Assembly: GCF_900176435.1 (NCBI RefSeq)
Contig: NZ_FWYE01000002.1
Coordinates: 1 to 64,000, forward strand
Origin: Picrophilus oshimae DSM 9789
GTDB taxonomy: Archaea > Thermoplasmatota > Thermoplasmata > Thermoplasmatales > Thermoplasmataceae
Direction of reading: 5' to 3'
DNA length: 64,000 bases
The notes beneath the pieces were generated by a model. That model made no database searches. It saw only the letters and a program-made list of their open reading frames with translations, and had not been told where the DNA came from. A program made the position numbers and the translations under genes. Position 1 is the first letter of the stretch, and every line of letters begins with the position of its first letter. This document shows positions 35,149-43,877 of this stretch, in pieces.

Positions 35149-35652
35149 ATGCACGCCATAAACATAGGTATAATTGGTGGAAGCCATACAGATGATTATT
35201 ACTGCAGCATAGCATATAAGGTTGGTGAGCTCCTTGCAAAGAAAAACATCGTTGTTATATGCGGTGGCAAGGAGGGAATAATGGAATGCGTTTCAAAGGG
35301 CGTTTCAGATAACAATGGAATAGTAATAGGCATACTGCCTGGCAATGACAAAACAGAGGGAAATAGATATCTAACGATTGCAATGCCAACAGGCATAGGC
35401 TACATGAGGAATTTTTTAATAGTAAGGGCGAGCGATGCACTGATAGCAATAGAGGGTTTCTCCGGAACAACCTCCGAGGCGGCATTTGCAATAAGTGAGG
35501 GGAAAACAGTTGTTTCAATCGGAGATCTTGATATAAAAAGAAAGGAGACAGATGGAAAGCTTATAAGGGCATCAGATCCTGAGGAGGCAGTTGAAATAGC
35601 CATTTTAGAGGCAACGAAACATGCCCATAACAAAATAGATAAATCTTTATAA
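35149..35652 (+). CDS. SLOG/LOG-like protein (possible molybdenum cofactor carrier)
   Basis: This 167-aa Rossmann-like protein has IGIIGGSH at the N-terminus, the Gly-rich VVICGGKEGIMECVSKG, GILPGNDK and a central IAIEGFSGTTSEAAFAI loop. It belongs to the lysine-decarboxylase-like/SLOG superfamily, close to the TIGR00725 group, in which the algal molybdenum cofactor carrier protein is a characterised relative. The neighbouring XdhC gene makes a cofactor-carrier role attractive, but nucleotide-ribosyl hydrolase activity (LOG type) is the alternative. Confidence 0.75.
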   Translation: MHAINIGIIGGSHTDDYYCSIAYKVGELLAKKNIVVICGGKEGIMECVSKGVSDNNGIVIGILPGNDKTEGNRYLTIAMPTGIGYMRNFLIVRASDALIAIEGFSGTTSEAAFAISEGKTVVSIGDLDIKRKETDGKLIRASDPEEAVEIAILEATKHAHNKIDKSL

Positions 35653-35664
35653 TATATACATTCA

Positions 35665-36831
35665 ATGAAAGATGTTTATATTGTATCAGCAAAGAGAACC
35701 CCCATAGGCAAATTTGGCAAGGGCTTCTCGAAAATAAAGGCAACGGAGCTTGGCGGAAAGGCCATAAGGGCTGCCATAGATGATGCAAAGCTCGACCCTG
35801 CACTTGTACAGGAGGTAATAATGGGCAATGTCATAGAGGGGGGCGTTGGCCAGAATCCTGCAGGTCAGGCAGCATACCATGCGGGCCTGCCTTTTGGAGT
35901 TACAAAATACACTGTAAACGTTGTTTGTGCATCCGGCATGCTGGCCGTGGAATCCGCGGCAAGGGAGATCATGCTTGGTGAGAGGGATTTAATAGTCGCA
36001 GGCGGTATGGAGAATATGAGCATGTCTCCACTGCTTTTGAGCAGCGAGTTCCGCTGGGGGCCAAAGCAGCTTTTATACAAGAACATGAAGATAGAGGACT
36101 CAATGCTTGTCGACGGATTAATTGATGCAATGTACTATGAGCACATGGGCGTTTCTGCTGAGAGAAGCGCCAGGAAGTACAATTTAACAAGGGAGGATGC
36201 GGATTCATATTCAGTTCAGAGCCAGGAGCGTGCGATCAGGGCAACAGAGAGCGGAGAATTCAGGAATGAAATTGTTCCAGTTAATGATATAGATAGGGAC
36301 GAGGGCTTAAGAAAAACAACCATGAAGGATCTTGAGAAGTTAAACCCTGCATTCGACCGTGATGGTATATTAACAGCAGGCAATTCATCGCAGCTATCAG
36401 ACGGTGCATCTGCACTGGTAATTGCCTCTGAAAAGGCCATAAATGAGTATGATTTAAAGCCCATTGCAAGAATAACCGGTTATGAATCTGCATCACTGGA
36501 TCCAAGGGACTTTGTTGAGGCGCCGATACCTGCAACAAAGAAGCTCCTGGAAAAACAGAACAAAAGCATAGACTACTATGATCTTGTGGAACACAACGAG
36601 GCGTTTTCTGTTGCATCAATAATAGTAAGGGACCAGCTAAAAATAGACAACGAAAGGTTCAACGTTAACGGTGGTGCAATAGCCATTGGTCATCCACTTG
36701 GGAACAGCGGTTCAAGGATCATTGTAACATTAATAAATGCATTAAAAACAAGGCATATGAAGACAGGACTTGCAACAATATGCCATGGTGGCGGTGGTGG
36801 CCATACAATAACACTGGAGATGGTTGAATGA
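35665..36831 (+). CDS. Acetyl-CoA C-acetyltransferase (thiolase)
   Basis: This 388-aa protein is a bacterial-type thiolase with the acyl-accepting Cys in VNVVCASGM (near residue 89), the NEAF motif in VEHNEAFSVAS, the GGAIAIGHPLGNSGSR segment and the C-terminal acid-base Cys in TICHGGGGG. It condenses or cleaves acetoacetyl-CoA or longer 3-ketoacyl-CoA. The next gene, a 3-hydroxyacyl-CoA dehydrogenase, overlaps by 4 bp (ATGA). The pair suggests beta-oxidation or C4-CoA metabolism rather than the mevalonate pathway alone, for which most archaea use a different thiolase next to HMG-CoA synthase. Confidence 0.92.
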   Translation: MKDVYIVSAKRTPIGKFGKGFSKIKATELGGKAIRAAIDDAKLDPALVQEVIMGNVIEGGVGQNPAGQAAYHAGLPFGVTKYTVNVVCASGMLAVESAAREIMLGERDLIVAGGMENMSMSPLLLSSEFRWGPKQLLYKNMKIEDSMLVDGLIDAMYYEHMGVSAERSARKYNLTREDADSYSVQSQERAIRATESGEFRNEIVPVNDIDRDEGLRKTTMKDLEKLNPAFDRDGILTAGNSSQLSDGASALVIASEKAINEYDLKPIARITGYESASLDPRDFVEAPIPATKKLLEKQNKSIDYYDLVEHNEAFSVASIIVRDQLKIDNERFNVNGGAIAIGHPLGNSGSRIIVTLINALKTRHMKTGLATICHGGGGGHTITLEMVE

Positions 36832-37649
36832 GGGTAACCGTCATTGGTGCAGGAACCATGGGCTCTGGCATAGCAGAGGTCTTTGCGCTGAATAATCACG
36901 AGGTTCTGCTTAGCGATGTTAGCAATGATATATTAAACAACGGAAGAAAAAAGATAGAGGCATCACTGGAAAAATTTAAGGAAAAGGGCAGAATAAAAAG
37001 CGTCGAGGATGTCCTTGAAAAGATATCAATGAATACAGATATAAATGCACAGGAATCTGATCTTTACATAGAGGCCGTTCTTGAAAGAATAGATGTAAAA
37101 AGGGATGTTTTATCAAGGATCAGGAGCGATGCAATCATAGCAACGAACACGTCATCGATCTCGATAACATATCTTTCAAAATTTGTAAGGAACCCTGAGA
37201 AGTTTATAGGCATGCACTTCTTTAATCCACCGCCGATAATGAGTTTAATAGAGATAGTACGTGGAAACAGCACATCAGACGAAACAACAAAAAAAATAGT
37301 TGAAATATCAAGATCTCTTGGTAAAACCCCTGTTGAGGTCAATGATTTTCCTGGCTTTGTTTCAAACCGTGTTTTAATGGCAATGTTAAGGGAGGCAATA
37401 ATAGCATACGAGGAAAACGTGGCAAGCGCAGAGGGCATCGATACAGTGATGAAACTTGGCATGAATCATCCAATGGGACCGCTGGAATTGTCAGATTTCA
37501 TAGGTCTTGATGTTGTCTATGATATAATGAATGTTCTTTACAATGACACGGGCTCCGAGAGGTTTAAGCCCCCGATTACATTAAGAAACCTTGTATATGC
37601 AGGAAAGCTTGGAAGGAAGACCGGCGAGGGCTTTTATAAATATAAATAA
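36828..37649 (+). CDS. 3-hydroxyacyl-CoA dehydrogenase
   Basis: The 273-aa length fits the short monofunctional enzymes such as 3-hydroxybutyryl-CoA dehydrogenase. The NAD-binding motif is VIGAGTMGSGIAEVFALNNHEVLLSD at the very N-terminus. The catalytic His is in FIGMHFFNPPPIMSLIEIV with downstream EVNDFPGFVSNRVLM. The C-terminal dimerisation domain includes MNHPMGPLELSDFIGLDVVYDIM. It is translationally coupled to the thiolase gene (ATGA overlap), so the two enzymes act in consecutive steps. Confidence 0.93.
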   Translation: MRVTVIGAGTMGSGIAEVFALNNHEVLLSDVSNDILNNGRKKIEASLEKFKEKGRIKSVEDVLEKISMNTDINAQESDLYIEAVLERIDVKRDVLSRIRSDAIIATNTSSISITYLSKFVRNPEKFIGMHFFNPPPIMSLIEIVRGNSTSDETTKKIVEISRSLGKTPVEVNDFPGFVSNRVLMAMLREAIIAYEENVASAEGIDTVMKLGMNHPMGPLELSDFIGLDVVYDIMNVLYNDTGSERFKPPITLRNLVYAGKLGRKTGEGFYKYK

Positions 37650-38360
37650 CTATTTTGAATTTAATATTTCAATCAGCCTTAACGCATTTTTTGGCGCCAG
37701 CCCATTGTAATCATTGTTGAAATAAATATATGATTCATCAAAATTGTTTTCAAGAATTAATTCTGCAAAATAATCTAAACGATCGCTGTAATCCGTCATG
37801 TATCCATTTTCATCGCCATGGAATCTTAAATATAAAATTTTATCATCATATAAATTAAATGGCATCTTTTTTGAACTAACAGAAACAACATGTATTCCGG
37901 AATTAATTATATCATTAATTGATTTAAGATCCCATGACCTGCTCCTGAATTCTATGAAGCTGCCCCCTGGTATGTTTTCAATGATGTTTTTTATGTTTTC
38001 ATCGCTTCTCTTAAATGACGGCGGCATCTGGTAAAGAACGCATTTCAGTTTTTCCTTTAATATCGATACATTTTTTATAAAGCTATTTATTAATTCAGCT
38101 GAGTCATTCAATTTATTTATATGCGTCACAAGCTTATTCATCTTAACTGAATAAACAAAATTCTCCGGCGAGTTCCTGTAATAATTCTTAAAGGTTCTCT
38201 CATCAGGCATCCTGTAGAATGTGGAGTTTATCTCAACGGTATTGAATTTTGATGTATAGTATTTAAACCATTGACTTTTTTTAAGATCCCCTGGATAAAA
38301 TTTTTTATACCAGTGTAAATAGAACCATCCGGAGCAGCCTATGTAAATCATAAAAATCAT
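37650..38360 (-). CDS. DUF72 family protein
   Basis: The 236-aa protein has the DUF72 hallmarks: an IGCSGWFYLHWYKKFYPGD start, FNTVEINSTFYRMP, NFVYSVKMNKLVTH, VLYQMPPSF and the C-terminal YLRFHGDENGYMTDYSDRL with YIYFNNDYNGLAPKNALRL. The fold is a TIM-like barrel of unknown activity. It lies 5 bp after the stop of the ThDP enzyme on the same strand and so is probably co-transcribed. M4 (ATG at 38351) is an equally good start. Confidence 0.88.
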   Translation of the reverse strand: MIFMIYIGCSGWFYLHWYKKFYPGDLKKSQWFKYYTSKFNTVEINSTFYRMPDERTFKNYYRNSPENFVYSVKMNKLVTHINKLNDSAELINSFIKNVSILKEKLKCVLYQMPPSFKRSDENIKNIIENIPGGSFIEFRSRSWDLKSINDIINSGIHVVSVSSKKMPFNLYDDKILYLRFHGDENGYMTDYSDRLDYFAELILENNFDESYIYFNNDYNGLAPKNALRLIEILNSK

Positions 38361-38365
38361 TAAAA

Positions 38366-40012
38366 TTATTCCCTTGGTTCAAGCTTTTCCCTTAGTATTG
38401 ATGTTATATAGCGCTCGGCGACCCTGAACTCCAGCTTTGGCGGCATTGGTGTTTCGTTCGTCTCTGTTATTACATCAAGAACCGCAGGGCCATCGTAATT
38501 AAAGAACTCATCAAGCTTTTCATTTAATTCATTGTAGTTCTCTATTCTTATGCCCTTTATGCCAACGGACTCTGCAAGCCTTGCAAAATCCGGGTTATAG
38601 AGATCGACGCCGTACTCAGGGTATCCCATGATCTCCTCCTCAAGCTTTATCATTCCAAGTATATGGTTATCGTATATTATTAGCTTCACAGGTATGTTGT
38701 ACTTTTTAATTGTAATTAATTCCATTGATGTCATTGCAAAGCTTCCATCGCCTATGATGCCGTAGACCTTTCTCCCGGAGGCAAGTGATATGCCTATGGT
38801 TCCTGGTATGCCCGCACCCATGGTTCCAAGCCATGATGAAAAGAAGAATTTATTGTTCTTTTTTGCATTTATGTACCTGTTTACCCATAATGTAACATTG
38901 CCGGTATCGCCAACGATTATTGCATCGTCCTCGATGCGTTTTGATATTTCATAGCTTAATGCCTCGGCGCTTATTATATTATCTCTTTTAAATGCCCTGC
39001 TTTCTATATCCTTCTTCCATTTTGAGATCTCGGAATCCATCTCATCGTAGAATTTATCGCTTTTTTCAGAAACATTCAAATTATCAAGAAAATATGATAC
39101 ATCGCACAGGCATGATACATCGGCCTTCATAATCTTATTAAGATCCTCTATGTTGTTGTTCACCTGAATGTTTTTCACATTATTTATAAATGCACTGTAT
39201 GGAAATACTGTTCCAAGAAAGATGATTAGATCTGTTTTGGACATTGCCTTAATAGATGGCCTGGTTCCCAGAAGGCCTATGCCGCCAAGGACTTTTTTGT
39301 CCCCATCGCTGATTATGCCCTTTCCGTTCAATGCATAGATAATTGGTGCCCCTATCCTTTCCGCAAGTTTGTTTATCTTTTCCCCGGCATCCCTGGCACC
39401 AGAACCTATAAATATTAATGGCCTTTTGCTTTTATTTATTAATTCCTCTGCACCTTTAAGATCTGGTTTGTAATCAGGCCTTTCTATATTATATGATAAA
39501 TCAATCTCCCTTGAATTCATTCTTAGAACATCGACAGGCATATCAACATGGGCCACTCCCTTTTTTATTAATGCCTCCCTGCATGCCCTCCATATTATAT
39601 AATTCGCATTATCTGGATTTGTTATCCTGGCATTGAAAACTGAAACATCATCGAAGAGCTTTACAAGATCAACCTCCTGGAAGTAATCATGATATAAAAG
39701 ATCCGTTTCTATCTGACCGGTAAGCGCTATCACCGGAACATGCTGCATCTTTGCATCGTATAAACCGTTTAAAAGATGAATTGACCCGGGGCCTGATGTG
39801 CCCATGCACGCTGATAAATTACCCGAATACTTTGACTCAAATGATGCGCTCAATGCACCGCCCTCCTCGTGCCTTACCTGAATATATTTTATATCCCTGT
39901 TCCTTCTTATTGCATCTATTATTGGATTAAGTGAATCCCCAGGAATTGCATATATACGTTTTACACCAAAGTTTACAAGCGTTTTTACAATTACATCTGC
40001 CACGGTTGCCAT
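38366..40012 (-). CDS. ThDP-dependent pyruvate oxidase-like enzyme
   Basis: The 548-aa protein has the three-domain acetolactate synthase/pyruvate oxidase layout. The catalytic Glu is in VRHEEGGALSASFESKYSG (about residue 51). The middle domain has LIFIGSGA and a Rossmann-like core, and the C-terminal ThDP motif is IIGDGSFAMTSMELITIKKYNIPVKLIIYDNHILG. The FQEVDLVKLFDDVSVFNARI region resembles pyruvate oxidase/PoxB-like enzymes more than biosynthetic IlvB. No small regulatory subunit (ilvN) is adjacent, which supports an oxidase or decarboxylase role, though acetolactate synthesis remains possible. Confidence 0.8.
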   Translation of the reverse strand: MATVADVIVKTLVNFGVKRIYAIPGDSLNPIIDAIRRNRDIKYIQVRHEEGGALSASFESKYSGNLSACMGTSGPGSIHLLNGLYDAKMQHVPVIALTGQIETDLLYHDYFQEVDLVKLFDDVSVFNARITNPDNANYIIWRACREALIKKGVAHVDMPVDVLRMNSREIDLSYNIERPDYKPDLKGAEELINKSKRPLIFIGSGARDAGEKINKLAERIGAPIIYALNGKGIISDGDKKVLGGIGLLGTRPSIKAMSKTDLIIFLGTVFPYSAFINNVKNIQVNNNIEDLNKIMKADVSCLCDVSYFLDNLNVSEKSDKFYDEMDSEISKWKKDIESRAFKRDNIISAEALSYEISKRIEDDAIIVGDTGNVTLWVNRYINAKKNNKFFFSSWLGTMGAGIPGTIGISLASGRKVYGIIGDGSFAMTSMELITIKKYNIPVKLIIYDNHILGMIKLEEEIMGYPEYGVDLYNPDFARLAESVGIKGIRIENYNELNEKLDEFFNYDGPAVLDVITETNETPMPPKLEFRVAERYITSILREKLEPRE

Positions 40013-40155
40013 ATTTTTACATTATATTATCTTTGAAATACTTTTTTTATAAAATAAAATTATATTTTTAAATTGATCTTTTATAAATAAGATCCTGAAA
40101 TTCATTTGGTTTAACCCGGCGGTAAATAAATATACAAATATGTCTTTTATTATCA

Positions 40156-41397
40156 ATGAATGTTAAAAGGATACTGCCGGAGCTATGCGTAAAATGCAGG
40201 GGTTCAAGGATGCTCTGCGGGCTTTCATACTGTCCCTTGCTTATATCAATGAGGATAAAAAATATTTATTCAAATTCAAATAATTCAATTAACGGTGATT
40301 CCCCGCCATCGGTCTTCATAGGAAGGCATGGATATCCTAAGGTAAATGTTTATCCATCGGCACCGCCGGTATCAGGTGATACATCAATCTACGAGGATGA
40401 AAACGCCTGGATAAACATGGATATAAATGATTTTATTGAAAAGAGGCTTTCAATATACCGCGGGTCATTAATTTATAATATAGATACACCTGCAGATCCT
40501 GATTATAAATTCCAGGAAATACAGATGCTTTCAATGTCTTCCAAACCTGTTAATATAAACATGAGTGTTTTAAAACCATTTAAAAGGGATGTAATCCTTG
40601 ATGAAAACATATCACCAATGGGACCATCATCACCATTAAAAGATATATACATAGGGAATTCAAGCATTGATAATAGTATAGAGCGTGCCTACTATGACAC
40701 GGATTTTAAGGCAGATGATGCAATGATATATTTATATAAAAACGGCAAAACGGTAAATGAAATCTCAAAAATTCTGAGCACCGGCTCAATTGGCACAGGG
40801 CGGATGAGAAGGATGGTGCCAACAAGATGGGCAATAACCGCGGCTGATAAAAACATCTCTGATTACTTCGTTGATACAATTAAAAATTACAATTCAATAG
40901 ATAAAATAGAATTATATTTAAGGAAAACAAATGGAAATCTTTTTATCGGCATATTGATGCCTGGAAGCTGGTCCTTTGAATGGGGTGAATCCTGGTTTCC
41001 GGACACAACATGGAATAGATTCGGCGGTTCCGTTGCCATGGAACTTGATTATGAAAATTACAATGGCAGAAAAACGTATCCGGATATAGGTGGATGTTAT
41101 TACTCATCAAGGCTTGCGGTTTCAGAGTATTTAAATAAAAGAAGGAGGCAGGCTGTATCAATACTCTGGCGTGAGATCTATCCAGGTTTTAATCTGCCAG
41201 TCGGTGTATGGTACGTTCGCGACCATGTAAGGGAGCTCTTCAAATCAAGGCCTGTGATCTTTGATGATATAAATGATCTAATGAAATATTTATCAGGAAT
41301 TACAAGGATTGATGTTAATCTATGGAAGGTTAAATCAAAATTAATTGGTTTAAAAAGGCTGGATTCATTTTTTGGAGGTCTGTATGAAGATCATTGA
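40156..41397 (+). CDS. Archaeal Nre-family DNA repair protein
   Basis: The 413-aa protein starts with the Nre zinc-finger: LCVKCRGSRMLCGLSYCPLL (four Cys). The core carries PSVFIGRHGYPKVNVYPSAPP, VRDHVRELF and IGTGRMRRMVPTRWAITAADK, all typical. The C-terminus ends in a PCNA-interacting-peptide-like LKRLDSFFGG, which lacks the usual Gln. Haloferax NreA works with PCNA in repairing DNA damage; the activity here is inferred from the family. Its last 14 bp overlap a radical SAM gene, whose SD (GGAGG) lies inside this coding sequence. Confidence 0.88.
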   Translation: MNVKRILPELCVKCRGSRMLCGLSYCPLLISMRIKNIYSNSNNSINGDSPPSVFIGRHGYPKVNVYPSAPPVSGDTSIYEDENAWINMDINDFIEKRLSIYRGSLIYNIDTPADPDYKFQEIQMLSMSSKPVNINMSVLKPFKRDVILDENISPMGPSSPLKDIYIGNSSIDNSIERAYYDTDFKADDAMIYLYKNGKTVNEISKILSTGSIGTGRMRRMVPTRWAITAADKNISDYFVDTIKNYNSIDKIELYLRKTNGNLFIGILMPGSWSFEWGESWFPDTTWNRFGGSVAMELDYENYNGRKTYPDIGGCYYSSRLAVSEYLNKRRRQAVSILWREIYPGFNLPVGVWYVRDHVRELFKSRPVIFDDINDLMKYLSGITRIDVNLWKVKSKLIGLKRLDSFFGGLYEDH

Positions 41398-42193
41398 AAT
41401 CAATGCCAGGTCTGCAATAGGAAAATCCAAAATGAAGGAACTTGATTATACTTTTAATCCATACATAGGATGCTCACATGGATGCCTTTACTGCTATGCA
41501 ATGGATTTTTCACCTAATGAGGCAAATTCAGACTGGGGCAATGTTGTTTTTGTAAGAAAAAACATTATTGAACTATTAAAAAATGAGGTAAAAAGATTAA
41601 AAATCGGCAGGGTGGGCGTATCATCAATAACAGATCCATACATGCCGGTTGAGGCAAAATACATGATAACAAGATCTGCAATAGAGATCCTTGCAAGGAA
41701 CAATTTTTATGTAACAATTCAGACAAAGTCAAAATTAATAACAAGGGACATCGATTTATTCTCAAGGTATAAAAATCATATAGATGCCGGATTAACAATA
41801 ACAACATTAAAAAATGATGTTTCAAGAATGATCGAGCCAGGGGCGCCAAGGCCTGATGCAAGGGTCTCAGCCCTTGTAGACCTTTCAAAAAGGATTAAGA
41901 CATGGATATACATAGGCCCGATAATAGAAAATATAAACGATGATCTAAATGATATAGAAAACATAATAAGAATTGCATCTGAAACCGGATCAAGGGTGAT
42001 ATACGATCACTTTGAGGAATATAATTACAATGTTAATTACATGCTTAACATAAAATATAAAAGGTTCAATATTGAATGGTGGCGGGAAATATCAAGGGCA
42101 ATAGAAAAACTGGCATATAAATATAATATAAATGCAAACAGCGAGGAGGATGAATGGCTTTACGAGTCCATGAACCAGAGGCGCCTCTTTTAG
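41384..42193 (+). CDS. Radical SAM protein, spore photoproduct lyase-like
   Basis: The 269-aa protein has the 4Fe-4S Cys triad C-x3-C-x2-C in YIGCSHGCLYCYA (residues 30-37), a following IGRVGVSSITDPYMPVEAKY, VTIQTKSKLI and IDAGLTITTL in the barrel. This is the SplB-like radical SAM branch (COG1533 type). The ATG at 41384 is 5 nt behind GGAGG; an in-frame TTG at 41372 has no SD and is rejected as the start. Overlap with the Nre gene suggests joint work, perhaps in DNA lesion repair, but the substrate is unproven. Confidence 0.85.
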   Translation: MKIIEINARSAIGKSKMKELDYTFNPYIGCSHGCLYCYAMDFSPNEANSDWGNVVFVRKNIIELLKNEVKRLKIGRVGVSSITDPYMPVEAKYMITRSAIEILARNNFYVTIQTKSKLITRDIDLFSRYKNHIDAGLTITTLKNDVSRMIEPGAPRPDARVSALVDLSKRIKTWIYIGPIIENINDDLNDIENIIRIASETGSRVIYDHFEEYNYNVNYMLNIKYKRFNIEWWREISRAIEKLAYKYNINANSEEDEWLYESMNQRRLF

Positions 42194-43062
42194 GATGTTA
42201 TTGATATGTATGTTTCCTCAAGGTCATCATAATCCTGTGCACTGTTAACCTTTACGCCGTTCTTTATTAAATCGTATATTATATTGTAATTATCAGCATC
42301 CTCCCTTGGTGTTATTATTATCCTGTTTTTGTCTATAACAAAATCCCTTATAAAGTCGCTCTTTATATTACTTATTGAACCATCAAATGTTACAAGGATC
42401 TTTCTTTTATTATCGCTGTTAATTGAATCGTATTTTATCTCTCCATGATCTATTATAAGAGTCCTGTTTGAAACCTCCTTTGCCTCGTAGATTAAATGCG
42501 TGCTTAATATAACCAGCTTTTCCCTTGAAAGATTTTTTATTAGATCCCTTATATAGGCCATGCCCTTTGGATCCAGGCCAAATGTGGGCTCATCAAGGAT
42601 TATAATCTCCGGATCACCTATCATTGCCACGGCAAGTGCAAGCCTTTGCTTCATGCCCCTTGAATAGGTTCCTGTTTTTCTGTAAAGGTAATCATTCATA
42701 TCTGTTAAATCTACAAGCCTTTTTATCTCATCATCAATATTATTTTTTAAGCCCTTGACCTTTGCCGCGAATTTTAATATCTCATAGCCGTTTAAATAGT
42801 AATAAAATTCGGGCTGCTCTATTAACGCACCGAGATACTTTAACGCCCTTTCAGGATAATCAGAGACGTTTATATTATTTATCAGAACGCTTCCATCTGT
42901 TGGCTTTATAATGTTTGATATTAATTTTAACATTGTCGTTTTGCCTGCACCGTTTGGACCAAGTATTGCTATGCACCCCGGCCCGCTGGCATGCATGTTT
43001 ATTTTATTTAATGCAAGAATTCTGCCATACCTCTTTGTTAAATTCCTTATCGAGATCTCCAT
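42190..43062 (-). CDS. ABC transporter ATP-binding protein (ABC-2 exporter type)
   Basis: This 290-aa ATPase has Walker A GPNGAGKTTMLK, Q-loop IEQPEFYYYLNG, signature YSRGMKQRLALAVAMIG, Walker B IIILDEPTFGLDPKG and a switch His in STHLIYEAKEVS. The C-terminal 80 residues form a small extra domain usual in exporter ATPases of the CcmA/DrrA type. AGGAGG 7 nt before the ATG gives strong initiation. It is the last gene of a three-gene unit with a permease and an anchored external protein. The substrate is unknown. Confidence 0.92.
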   Translation of the reverse strand: MEISIRNLTKRYGRILALNKINMHASGPGCIAILGPNGAGKTTMLKLISNIIKPTDGSVLINNINVSDYPERALKYLGALIEQPEFYYYLNGYEILKFAAKVKGLKNNIDDEIKRLVDLTDMNDYLYRKTGTYSRGMKQRLALAVAMIGDPEIIILDEPTFGLDPKGMAYIRDLIKNLSREKLVILSTHLIYEAKEVSNRTLIIDHGEIKYDSINSDNKRKILVTFDGSISNIKSDFIRDFVIDKNRIIITPREDADNYNIIYDLIKNGVKVNSAQDYDDLEETYISITS

Positions 43063-43877
43063 TATGATACCTCCTTTCTTTCAAAGATTATTATACCGGC
43101 AACAAAGGAGATTATCATGTATATTATCATAATAAGCACAGAAGTATATATCTCGGTATTTGTTGCCGGTGCCAGGCTTGGTGATGTTACAAAGCTTGAT
43201 GTGTTTATATTAAGATAGACCTTTTCAACGATGTCGGCGGCCTCGTTTAGAAGATATATCGGTGTTATTTTATACAAAAGATTTATTATAAGAGAGCCAG
43301 CCTCGAAGACTATATAATATATTATAAAGACTGTTATGTATGCATATGTATTTTTATTAAATATGGAGCTTATCATAAATGTTATCGATAGTATTGTAAA
43401 AATGAAGATTGCAAGAAGGCCTATTGAATAGTAAAAGCTTAAAGGTATCGATCCAAAGAGATAATGCAGTATTATTACCTCAAATGATGAGTATATAAGA
43501 ACTATTATAAATGTCACGGTGAATGCTGATAGATATTTTCCTATGTATAATTTATACCTGTTTATCGGCAGCGGGAATATATAATATGCAGTTTTGTTCT
43601 CTATCTCACTTGATATCGCCGGGGATCCAAAGAAAACCGATGAGAACACTGGAATATTTATTAAAACAAAGGACCATATAAAATAGAATAGGATCTTCTT
43701 TAAATGAAATGAAACGTTCCTGCCAAGAAATGCCGGAAGGTCATTAACATATTTTAATGAAAAGTAGGTCATTAAAATGCTTATAACAAGTATAAGCGTT
43801 AGCATAAGGTAAAAGCTCTTGGATCTATAATAGTTCTTAACATACTGCATGTAAACGTTGTATAGATTGCCCATCAT
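43062..43877 (-). CDS. ABC-2 type permease subunit
   Basis: The 271-aa protein has six hydrophobic segments: an N-terminal one (FYLMLTLILVISILMTYFSL), then four to five in the latter two thirds. The SEIENKTAYYIFPLPINRYKLYIGKYLSAF segment before helix 3 is the coupling region seen in ABC-2 permeases. It overlaps its ATPase by one base and the upstream gene by 4 bp. Such exporters move lipids, peptides or drugs; the cargo here is unknown. Confidence 0.85.
   Translation of the reverse strand: MMGNLYNVYMQYVKNYYRSKSFYLMLTLILVISILMTYFSLKYVNDLPAFLGRNVSFHLKKILFYFIWSFVLINIPVFSSVFFGSPAISSEIENKTAYYIFPLPINRYKLYIGKYLSAFTVTFIIVLIYSSFEVIILHYLFGSIPLSFYYSIGLLAIFIFTILSITFMISSIFNKNTYAYITVFIIYYIVFEAGSLIINLLYKITPIYLLNEAADIVEKVYLNINTSSFVTSPSLAPATNTEIYTSVLIMIIYMIISFVAGIIIFERKEVS

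Noticed and set aside
38366-40012. Biosynthetic acetolactate synthase (ilvB)
   Set aside because: No ilvN partner is adjacent and the sequence resembles pyruvate oxidase-like enzymes more; kept only as an alternative.
41372-41383. TTG start for the radical SAM protein
   Set aside because: GGAGG lies inside this extension and is ideally spaced for the ATG at 41384.
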